A stretch of 5,316 nt of DNA from Clostridiales bacterium (GTDB taxonomy: Bacteria > Bacillota > Clostridia > Christensenellales > CAG-138). The stretch is from the NCBI GenBank assembly GCA_004557245.1, contig SFEL01000041.1:1-5316 (forward strand). Direction: 5' to 3'. The notes under the pieces were generated by a model that was given only the letters and a program-made list of their open reading frames with translations, was not told where the DNA came from and did no database searches. Both the position numbers and the translations under genes were made by a program. Below, piece after piece: positions 1 to 4,855 of the stretch. Each line of letters starts with the position of its first letter. The first letter of the stretch is position 1.

Positions 1-504
1 CGCGCCCTCCTTCGTGGGGGCATCACAGATCCCGCCGATGTCCGCCTGCGGCTGGAGGACAGCCAGCTCCCCAACGAGGTGGATGTCCTGTTGGATATGG
101 AGTACGAAACCCTCTCCGACCTCAACGAACTGGCAGAAGCAACGGATGGGTTATCAAAAGCGGATATGGAAAAGCTGGGCGCCGTGGTCACACTGGCAGA
201 GCCAAAGTCCGCGGCACAGATCAAAAACCTTGCGGAAAGCCTTGACCTCTTTGACTTCGCCCCCGGCGCGCACTCTCCCGCCGAGTACGGCAAATACATG
301 ATCCGCCAGTCTGGACATTTCGATTACGACGAAAATCTTGACGCTTTTTATGACTATGAGAAGTACGGCACGGAGCGCATGAATGAGGAGGACGGGATGT
401 TCACCGACCGGGGTTACATCGCCTATAAGGGCTATTACAGCATGGAGGAAGTGATGAACGGCAGCCAGAGCAGCCACATGGTGCTGGGAGGGCTTTCACG
501 ATGA
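1..504 (+). CDS. ardA: ArdA-type antirestriction protein, 3' portion (5' end outside window)
   Basis: The frame is open from the first base and gives 167 residues before TGA at 502-504, so the true start lies upstream of the window. ArdA proteins are acidic DNA mimics that bind type I restriction-modification enzymes in the cytoplasm and protect incoming conjugative DNA. The visible part is strongly acidic and can be aligned by eye with Tn916 ArdA (Orf18): a segment with LSDLNELAEA corresponds to the SIGELNRLWE region, and the C-terminal AFYDYEKYGTERM followed by GMFTDRGYI corresponds to NYIDYQAYGRDL followed by the GTF/HGIF end. The first in-frame ATG in view is at 106, but the matching sequence begins before it, so it is not the start. 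The stop overlaps the next gene (ATGA at 501-504), implying one transcript. The alignment is from memory. The family call is fairly firm; whether the full protein is a single ArdA unit or a longer variant cannot be seen. Confidence 0.82.
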   Translation, partial: RALLRGGITDPADVRLRLEDSQLPNEVDVLLDMEYETLSDLNELAEATDGLSKADMEKLGAVVTLAEPKSAAQIKNLAESLDLFDFAPGAHSPAEYGKYMIRQSGHFDYDENLDAFYDYEKYGTERMNEEDGMFTDRGYIAYKGYYSMEEVMNGSQSSHMVLGGLSR

Positions 505-1001
505 TCATTCAAGCAGAACTCAGGCGGAAACAGTCCGAGTACGAGGGGGATCCCTGTGCCGTGGATAAGGTCATAGAGCTGCCAAGCCTGCGGTTCCGGC
601 AGTTCAGCCGCGCACTGCTGGCTGATTATGATTTCATCGCAGAGAACAAAAACGCTGTCCGACACGATGAGGCTGCCAGACACTGTCTGCTCATCCTCGA
701 TGCGGATGGAACAGACGGTTTCCTCGTTGACCCACAGGGGTACAACTATGCCCGGTACAGTGCCTTTGTCCCCAACGCCCGCAGCTTGCTGACACCGGAT
801 ATGGGGGTCGACCGCAGCTATCTTTCGCCGGCAGAGCCTTGGCGGGATGAGAGCAGGGATGAAATGCTCCGCATGACGCTGCGCGTCGATGGAAAGCCGG
901 ACTACACCCTCGTCCTCCCCGCTGATGAGGAATACCTGGACGCGGTGAAGGCTTATACCAGAAATCCAAGTTCAGGAATCCTTTTACCGCCTATACTATA
1001 A
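501..1001 (+). CDS. Conserved element-borne protein of unknown function, C-terminus replaced by recombinase sequence
   Basis: The frame encodes 166 residues. The start is ATG 501, which overlaps the ardA stop as ATGA; GGGAGGG at 486-492 is a strong ribosome binding site 8 bases upstream. No enzyme motif is visible. The core at residues 60-91 (RHCLLIL, then DGFLVD, YARYSAFVP) resembles an uncharacterised family (I believe DUF6329, from memory) that often sits next to ardA in Clostridia conjugative elements. No signal peptide or membrane segment is seen, so it is probably cytoplasmic. From about residue 151 (base 951) the DNA codes in another frame for the C-terminal part of a serine recombinase, so the last 12-16 residues (ending PPIL) are almost certainly an out-of-frame tail and the natural C-terminus is lost. 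Whether the shortened protein still works is unknown. Confidence 0.68.
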   Translation: MIIQAELRRKQSEYEGDPCAVDKVIELPSLRFRQFSRALLADYDFIAENKNAVRHDEAARHCLLILDADGTDGFLVDPQGYNYARYSAFVPNARSLLTPDMGVDRSYLSPAEPWRDESRDEMLRMTLRVDGKPDYTLVLPADEEYLDAVKAYTRNPSSGILLPPIL

Positions 1002-1455
1002 GCTGAAGCATCAGAGCATCCCCATTCTGGAACAGATGCTTATAAACCTCCAGATGATCCGCAATCGCAAAATGCTCTGGAGTCCTGACATCGTTGCCCT
1101 GAATAAAAGAATATCAGATCTATCCAGTCAGAATCAGACATTGGCCTTCTTAAAACAGCGGGGCCTTGTTGATCCTGACATTTTTATATCCAAAACCAAT
1201 GAGCTGACCAAGCAGCTCCGGCATGCCAAGCTGGAAAAAGAAAAGCTGATGGATGCCGAGAGCGACATGACCGCCCTGCAAACACGAGACTTAATAGACC
1301 TTCTGGAAGGCGGGCCGGAATTCCTCGACAGCTTTGACGCAGAACTGTTTGGTGAACTCGTTGAGAAAATTATCATAGAGAGCAACGACTCCGTCCACTT
1401 CTGCCTGAAAAATGGGCTGGAGCTGCGGGAGTCCATAGAGAGGACGGTGCGGTGA
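955..1455 (+). pseudogene. Large serine recombinase 1, C-terminal remnant (N-terminal ~two thirds missing)
   Basis: The frame is open after a stop at 946-948 and yields about 166 recombinase-like residues ending at TGA 1453-1455. It contains the segment after the zinc ribbon that is typical of Clostridia large serine recombinases: FYRLYYKLKHQ, then a long charged coiled-coil-prone stretch (NKRISDLSSQNQ through KLEKEKLMDAESD), then the terminal core with DAELFGELVEKIIIES and LKNGLELRESIERTV. There is no resolvase domain, catalytic serine, recombinase DNA-binding domain or zinc ribbon. The first ATG in frame is 1036 (MLINLQMIRN), with no good ribosome binding site before it. Upstream the frame meets the preceding gene out of phase at about 950-960, so the 5' part was lost by deletion or recombination. 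Translation, if any, would depend on re-initiation. The remnant may still matter because its end carries the start signals of the next gene. Confidence 0.75.
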
Positions 1456-2198
1456 TGGGAAACCGGAAGCAGCCCTTTGGCTACAAGATGGCTCTGGGTG
1501 AGATTGTCATACAGGAAGCAGAGGCGAAGCTTGTACAGGGGATCTTCCGCCGATATATCGCAGGAAAATCATTGAATGAGTTGACCGAGGCACTTCGCCA
1601 GCAAGATATTCCATATGACGAGGGACGGCTCTGGAACAAAAATATGGTCGCCCGTATTCTGGCGGATACACGCTATACCGGAGAGAAAGAATATCCAAAG
1701 CTCATAGATGAGGAGCAGCTCATCGCAGCAAAAGAAAAACGCTCAAACAAGCCCCAACTTCCGAAAAAGACAGAAGCCCAAAAGGTGCTGCGTAGGCTCT
1801 GCGGTACACCACCATCTGCGCGAGTGGAACAAAGTGTCACCTACCTGCTCAATGGTCTCGCAAATTACCCGGACCGCATACAGCATCGGCGCAGTCCTAC
1901 GCCAGTCACATATTCCAAAACGCAGGAGGCACTGGATAATACTCTGGAACAGCAGCCAATCGACGAGGGCAACGCCAAGGCGCTGATCCTCCGGCTTGCG
2001 GCAGAGCAGTACACCGCTCTGGGGAATGAAGAATATGAAACAAATCGTCTCCGGCGCCTTTTCTCCGCATTCGAATGCGTGGCGGAACTGAACGCTGATC
2101 TTCTGAAAAGCACCGTGTCCGAGGTGCTGGTGACCCGCCAAAATGTCAAACTGCGATTAAAAAATGGGCAAGTCATAGAAAGGAGCGACCTGCAATGA
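1455..2198 (+). CDS. Serine recombinase-family protein lacking the catalytic domain
   Basis: The frame encodes 247 residues from ATG 1455, which overlaps the upstream stop as TGATG; GTG 1452 is an alternative start two residues longer... by one codon, and GAGAGGA at 1437-1443 could serve either. The protein opens with NRKQPFGYKM (residues 3-12), which in ordinary large serine recombinases follows the long helix after the catalytic domain. Residues 20-95 look like the recombinase DNA-binding domain (PF07508 type): EAKLVQGIFRRYIAGKSLNEL, then LWNKNMVARILADTRYTGE at 59-77. The rest is a helical C-terminal region with only two cysteines, so no zinc ribbon is seen. The resolvase domain and catalytic serine are absent, so it should not cut DNA by itself. 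Similar ~245-residue proteins are, as I recall, a recurrent middle member of recombinase trios, so this looks like a stable form and not fresh damage. It may be an accessory DNA-binding or directionality subunit for the next gene's product; that role is inference. Confidence 0.8.
   Translation: MGNRKQPFGYKMALGEIVIQEAEAKLVQGIFRRYIAGKSLNELTEALRQQDIPYDEGRLWNKNMVARILADTRYTGEKEYPKLIDEEQLIAAKEKRSNKPQLPKKTEAQKVLRRLCGTPPSARVEQSVTYLLNGLANYPDRIQHRRSPTPVTYSKTQEALDNTLEQQPIDEGNAKALILRLAAEQYTALGNEEYETNRLRRLFSAFECVAELNADLLKSTVSEVLVTRQNVKLRLKNGQVIERSDLQ
2181..2185 (+). promoter_or_regulatory. Ribosome binding site of the complete recombinase
   Basis: AGGAG lies 9 bases before ATG 2195 and inside the end of the upstream coding frame. 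It supports ATG 2195 as the start over internal methionines and supports coupled translation of the two recombinase genes. Confidence 0.75.
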
Positions 2199-3814
2199 AA
2201 GAGGATGCCCCAAGAGTAATTAAGATCCCCGCCAAGCCGGAAGCCACCCGTCAGGCAGAAGCCCGCAGACAGCTCCGGGTGGCAGCTTACTGCCGAGTCT
2301 CCACCAAAGATGAGGATCAGGCAAACAGCTATGAGGTGCAGAAAGAGTACTATACCGATAAAATCATGTCCAACACCGCTTGGACGATGGCTGGCATCTT
2401 TGCGGACAAGGGCATCACCGGAACCTCGGCCAAGAAGCGTGAGGACTTCATGCGGATGATCCGTCACTGCCGCCAGAAGAAAATCGATGTGATTCTGACC
2501 AAGTCGGTCTCCCGCTTCTCCCGCAACACGGTGGACTGCCTCTACTATATCCGGGCGCTGAAACAGCTCGGCATCGCAGTCATCTTCGAGAAGGAAAACA
2601 TCAATTCTCTGGAGGAAGACAGTGAGCTGCGGATCACCCTCTCCGGTGCCTTCGCCCAGTCTGAGAGTGAATCCATCTCCGCCAATGTCACATGGGGCAA
2701 GCGCCGTGCTATGGAGGCTGGCAAAGTCAGCATCCAATATAAAAAGCTGTATGGCTACTGCAAGGGTGAGGATGGCCAGCCGGAGATCGTTCCGGAACAG
2801 GCGGAAATCGTCCGATGGCTCTATGAGCGCTATCTCACTGGGGCCAGCCTGCGGATGATCAAAGATGAACTGGAACAGCAAGGTGTCAAGTGCTCCGAGG
2901 ATTCTCCGGAGTGGACCATCTCCCGCATCCGCAGCATCCTGAAGAATGAAAAATACTGCGGCGATGTGCTGATGCAGAAGACCTTCCGGCAGGATTTTAT
3001 CAACCGCAAGGCCATCAAGAATACAGGCCAGCTTCCCATGTACCTCATTGAAAATCACCACGAGGGCATTGTCAGCCGTGAAAAGTATGATGCAGTACAG
3101 GCGGAGATGGCACGGCGGAATGCAGCAAAGAGTCCTTCTAAAAACGCAGTCACAGGGATGTCCTCCTACGCCAGCAAGTATGCGCTCTCTGAGCGGCTGG
3201 TCTGCGGTGAATGCGGGACTCTGTATCGCCGCTGCACATGGACACGAAACGGGGAAAAACGAGTCGTGTGGCGCTGCGTGAGCCGATTGGACTACGGTAA
3301 GAAATACTGCCATAATTCGCCCACACTGGATGAAACGCCGCTCCAGCAGGCGATCCTCGCAGTCCTGAATACCGCCATGGCTGACAAGAATAGCTTGATT
3401 CGGCAGATCACAGCTGCAATGGAAACGGAGCTCATCCCATTCCCAGGAGGAACAATGAGCCTTGGAGATATTGAACGCAGGCTGAGGGTGCTGGAGCAGC
3501 AGTTCCAAACACTGCTGGAAAAGGCCACGGATGATCCTGCCGCCTATGGCGGTCAGTTCAAAGAAATCCTGGATGAACAGACTTTCCTGAAGGAAAAACG
3601 GTCCGTGATCCTCACGAATAACAACGAACAGGCAAAAGCCAATCAGCGCATCATGGATGCCGCACAGACATTGGAAAACGCATCACTCCACATTACGGAG
3701 TGGGACGAGAGCGCCGTTCGCCAACTGGTGGAGACAGTAAAAATCCTCTCCAAGGATGAGATTGCAGTCACCCTGAAGGGCGGCATTGAGATTTGCCAGA
3801 AAATTATGTATTAA
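2195..3814 (+). CDS. Large serine site-specific recombinase, complete
   Basis: The frame encodes 539 residues. ATG 2195 overlaps the previous stop as ATGA and has AGGAG at 2181-2185, 9 bases upstream. The enzyme would catalyse excision or integration of a mobile element through a covalent Ser-DNA intermediate. The resolvase domain spans about residues 27-170: AAYCRVSTKDED with catalytic Ser36 and Arg34, GITGTS at 73-78, and SRFSRN with Arg107 and Arg110. The recombinase domain spans about 182-310 (LYGYCKG, RWLYERYLTGAS, ILKNEKYCGD). The zinc ribbon uses Cys337, Cys340, Cys361 and Cys372. A charged coiled-coil-prone region lies at about 420-495 (ERRLRVLEQQF onward), and the last 40 residues form the usual terminal core. 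Length and motifs match the TndX/TnpX-type family and no defect is visible, so it is probably active. It is the only catalytically complete recombinase in the window. Confidence 0.95.
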   Translation: MKEDAPRVIKIPAKPEATRQAEARRQLRVAAYCRVSTKDEDQANSYEVQKEYYTDKIMSNTAWTMAGIFADKGITGTSAKKREDFMRMIRHCRQKKIDVILTKSVSRFSRNTVDCLYYIRALKQLGIAVIFEKENINSLEEDSELRITLSGAFAQSESESISANVTWGKRRAMEAGKVSIQYKKLYGYCKGEDGQPEIVPEQAEIVRWLYERYLTGASLRMIKDELEQQGVKCSEDSPEWTISRIRSILKNEKYCGDVLMQKTFRQDFINRKAIKNTGQLPMYLIENHHEGIVSREKYDAVQAEMARRNAAKSPSKNAVTGMSSYASKYALSERLVCGECGTLYRRCTWTRNGEKRVVWRCVSRLDYGKKYCHNSPTLDETPLQQAILAVLNTAMADKNSLIRQITAAMETELIPFPGGTMSLGDIERRLRVLEQQFQTLLEKATDDPAAYGGQFKEILDEQTFLKEKRSVILTNNNEQAKANQRIMDAAQTLENASLHITEWDESAVRQLVETVKILSKDEIAVTLKGGIEICQKIMY

Positions 3815-3829
3815 AGCAGGTCAAAGCAG
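3813..3829 (+). repeat. Short direct repeat AAAGCAG (two copies, 10-base period)
   Basis: AAAGCAG occurs at 3813-3819 and again at 3823-3829, with its reverse complement CTGCTTT at 3862-3868. The copies sit at the recombinase stop and in the left arm of the following inverted repeat. This could be a binding repeat for a recombinase or simply a by-product of the palindrome; the sequence alone does not decide. Confidence 0.4.
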
Positions 3830-3870
3830 CGAAAAACACGGCGATGTCACCGTGCTTTTCGCTGCTTTGA
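3821..3870 (+). terminator. 50-base near-perfect inverted repeat after the recombinase (likely terminator; possible attachment-site element)
   Basis: Two 21-base arms, 3821-3841 and 3850-3870, pair with a single mismatch (position 3836 against 3855, A opposite C) around the 8-base spacer CGATGTCA. The hairpin starts 6 bases after the recombinase stop, as expected for a transcription end. The inner GC part (CACGG/CCGTG) is followed by CTTTTCGCTGCTTTG, which gives a weak T-rich tract inside the outer arm, while the bases after the full stem (GCGTTGAATC) are not T-rich. It is therefore not a textbook intrinsic terminator. The near symmetry means it could act on both strands. An alternative is a recombinase-binding palindrome at the element end. 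Confidence 0.55.
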
Positions 3871-3881
3871 GCGTTGAATCA

Positions 3882-3903
3882 GGCGCTGTGCGCCGGAAAG
3901 GAG
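3882..3903 (+). promoter_or_regulatory. Small hairpin plus ribosome binding site of the DUF1016-type gene
   Basis: GGCGC-TGT-GCGCC at 3882-3894 is a perfect 5-bp stem with a 3-base loop. AAAGGAG at 3897-3903 follows immediately, 5 bases before ATG 3909. The ribosome binding site fixes the start at 3909, although the frame is open further upstream. The little stem abuts the binding site and could affect initiation; that is inference. I see no convincing -35/-10 pair between 3871 and 3908. Confidence 0.6.
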
Positions 3904-3908
3904 AAGCT

Positions 3909-4850
3909 ATGAATATCCGAAAAGCTGTGGATTACAACGCAATGTTTGCCGCACTGGGATTTGTCATGGACGCGGATTTGCCGCAGATGGAGCTGTACTG
4001 CGAGATCGGTAAGATCGTCTGCGCCCGCTCGGAAAAGGGCGCGGCGGTGGCCGCGGCGGATTTTTTAAGAGTACAGCACCCGGATATGACCGGCTTCTCT
4101 CCGCGCAATGTGCGTCGGATGCGGGATTTCTGGCAGTTGTACGGCGGCATGCCGGAATTGCTTTGCGAAGCGCTTCACTTGAATTGGACGCAGAACGTGG
4201 TCATCATGGAGGCAGAGCTGACCGCAGAGGAGCGCTGCTGGTACATCCAGCAGGCCGCTGCACAGAATCTATCCAAGTCAGAGCTTCTGCGAATAATCGA
4301 GGATTCTGCGTATTTGGAAAGTGTTCTCGACGAAAAGGTCGATGTGTGGTATAATGAGGACAACGACGAGATTTCGGAGAGAGCGCAGTATGAAGAATAT
4401 CCTGTTTATCTGCCATGGAAATATTTGCCGCAGCCCCATGGCCGAGTTCGTGATGAAGGACCTGATACAAAAGGCTGGGTTGACGTCGCAGTTTCATATC
4501 GAATCAGCAGCTACCAGCCGGGAAGAGATCGGCAACCCAATCTATCCTCCGGCACGGCGCAAACTGACCGAGCATGGAATCTCCTGCAACGGCCATGCTG
4601 CGCGGCAGCTCACCAATCAGGACTACGACGAATACGATCTCCTGATCGGCATGGATCAGGCCAACCTCCGGGATATGTACCGCATCTGCGGCGGCGACTA
4701 TGCCGAAAAGATGTCCCTCCTGATGGATTACACCGCTCGTCCCGGCAATGTTGCGGACCCATGGTACACCGAGGACTTCGAGGCGACCTGGCAGGATGTG
4801 CTGGATGGCTGCCAGGGGCTTCTGAGAGAATTGACTGCAGAATGAGGTGA
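3909..4850 (+). CDS. DUF1016 N-terminal (YhcG-type) protein without nuclease domain; 3' half probably an out-of-frame extension
   Basis: The start is ATG 3909, set by AAAGGAG 5 bases upstream; the open frame is 313 residues. Residues 1-~150 match the DUF1016 N-terminal domain: MELYCEIGKIV at 27-37, GFSPRNVRRMRDFW at 62-75, LNWTQNVVIMEAEL at 91-104, and a helical stretch with LSKSELLRII at 121-130. In YhcG-like proteins this helical domain precedes a PDDEXK nuclease domain; no nuclease motif is visible here. Short relatives of ~150-170 residues are, as I recall, common in gut Clostridia. After about residue 160 the frame overlaps the phosphatase gene in another phase, and the translation becomes Arg-, Pro- and Cys-rich (for example RPCCAAAH, CGPMVHRGLRG), typical of a shadow frame. 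Either the original stop was lost when the neighbour was joined, or the stop has drifted to 4848-4850. The first ~160 residues are well supported; the rest is doubtful. Function is unknown, with possible DNA binding or a role in element biology. Confidence 0.72.
   Translation: MNIRKAVDYNAMFAALGFVMDADLPQMELYCEIGKIVCARSEKGAAVAAADFLRVQHPDMTGFSPRNVRRMRDFWQLYGGMPELLCEALHLNWTQNVVIMEAELTAEERCWYIQQAAAQNLSKSELLRIIEDSAYLESVLDEKVDVWYNEDNDEISERAQYEEYPVYLPWKYLPQPHGRVRDEGPDTKGWVDVAVSYRISSYQPGRDRQPNLSSGTAQTDRAWNLLQRPCCAAAHQSGLRRIRSPDRHGSGQPPGYVPHLRRRLCRKDVPPDGLHRSSRQCCGPMVHRGLRGDLAGCAGWLPGASERIDCRMR
4347..4355 (+). promoter_or_regulatory. Candidate extended -10 promoter for the phosphatase gene
   Basis: TGGTATAAT at 4347-4355 is an exact extended -10 (TGnTATAAT). 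It would place transcription start near 4362, leaving a leader of about 28 bases that contains the phosphatase ribosome binding site. No good -35 stands at 17 bases (TTCTCG at 4325-4330 is poor), which extended -10 promoters tolerate. The site lies inside the end of the DUF1016 coding part, where it encodes Trp-Tyr-Asn, so chance is possible. Confidence 0.45.
4376..4381 (+). promoter_or_regulatory. Ribosome binding site of the phosphatase gene
   Basis: GGAGAG stands 8-10 bases before ATG 4390. It selects 4390 as the start over the in-frame ATG at 4321, whose extra 23 residues (rich in Arg and Met) precede the normal N-terminus of the family. Confidence 0.65.
4390..4845 (+). CDS. Low-molecular-weight protein-tyrosine phosphatase
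   Basis: The protein has 151 residues, the usual family length. It removes phosphate from phosphotyrosine in cytoplasmic proteins through a cysteinyl-phosphate intermediate. The P-loop C-X5-R-S is at residues 8-15 (CHGNICRS), directly after the first strand KNILFI: nucleophile Cys8, binding Arg14 and Ser15. The general acid is Asp123 in VADPWYTE. The strand DEYDLLIGMD at 80-89 is also typical. ATG 4390 is chosen because family members begin a few residues before the P-loop and GGAGAG precedes it. The gene starts inside the DUF1016 frame and ends 10 bases before the BRO-N start. In exopolysaccharide operons such enzymes partner tyrosine kinases, but none is seen here, so the substrate is unknown. 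All catalytic residues are present. Alternatives such as arsenate reductase (ArsC) are less likely given the DPW motif and the lack of the extra ArsC cysteines. Confidence 0.93.
   Translation: MKNILFICHGNICRSPMAEFVMKDLIQKAGLTSQFHIESAATSREEIGNPIYPPARRKLTEHGISCNGHAARQLTNQDYDEYDLLIGMDQANLRDMYRICGGDYAEKMSLLMDYTARPGNVADPWYTEDFEATWQDVLDGCQGLLRELTAE
4844..4850 (+). promoter_or_regulatory. Ribosome binding site of the BRO-N gene
   Basis: GAGGTGA overlaps the phosphatase stop and lies 5 bases before ATG 4856. It favours ATG 4856 (MAQNDNIQLF) over the GTG at 4847, which lies within the binding site itself. Confidence 0.7.
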
Positions 4851-4855
4851 TTCAA

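Larger units (their letters stand above)
955..3814 (+). mobile_element. Three-frame serine recombinase module, left end truncated
   Basis: Three consecutive reading frames with serine-recombinase features fill this stretch. They are a C-terminal remnant, a form lacking the catalytic domain, and a complete recombinase. The stop/start overlaps (TGATG at 1453-1457, ATGA at 2195-2198) indicate one coupled translational unit. Trios of this layout are, as I recall, common in Clostridia elements. The left limit is placed where recombinase-like sequence (IPEIQVQESF) starts after the ardA-linked gene. The right limit is the recombinase stop; the true element end may lie further right, for example near the inverted repeat at 3821-3870. 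No target-site duplication or second attachment site can be seen, so the outer limits are uncertain. Confidence 0.6.

Noticed and set aside
501..1001. Natural fusion of the ardA-linked gene with a recombinase
   Set aside because: The two coding parts are in different frames with a stop at 999-1001, and the recombinase part lacks its essential domains, so a functional fusion is not supported.
1865..3508. A 547-codon open frame on the minus strand opposite the recombinase genes
   Set aside because: It lies antisense to well-supported recombinase coding, has no recognisable domain, mixes His/Cys-rich and Leu-rich stretches typical of a complement frame, and spans the boundary of two real genes. 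Long antisense frames are common opposite GC-rich-wobble genes.
3821..3870. CRISPR repeat or tRNA-like structure at the palindrome
   Set aside because: There is only one copy of the inverted repeat, with no regular spacers, and no cloverleaf or CCA-type 3' end can be formed from it.
3786..3908. Upstream extension of the DUF1016 frame to ATG 3786
   Set aside because: It would overlap the recombinase end and run through the palindrome. A strong ribosome binding site (AAAGGAG) directly precedes ATG 3909, where the family-like N-terminus begins.
4321..4389. Upstream ATG 4321 as start of the phosphatase
   Set aside because: The added 23 residues are Arg/Met-rich, not family-like, and lie in DNA coding for the DUF1016 protein. 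ATG 4390 has a ribosome binding site and gives the normal N-terminus just before the P-loop.
4390..4845. Arsenate reductase (ArsC) instead of phosphatase
   Set aside because: The general-acid DPW motif is present and the P-loop is the phosphatase type. The pair of redox cysteines near residue 80-90 used by thioredoxin-coupled ArsC is absent, and no other ars gene is nearby.
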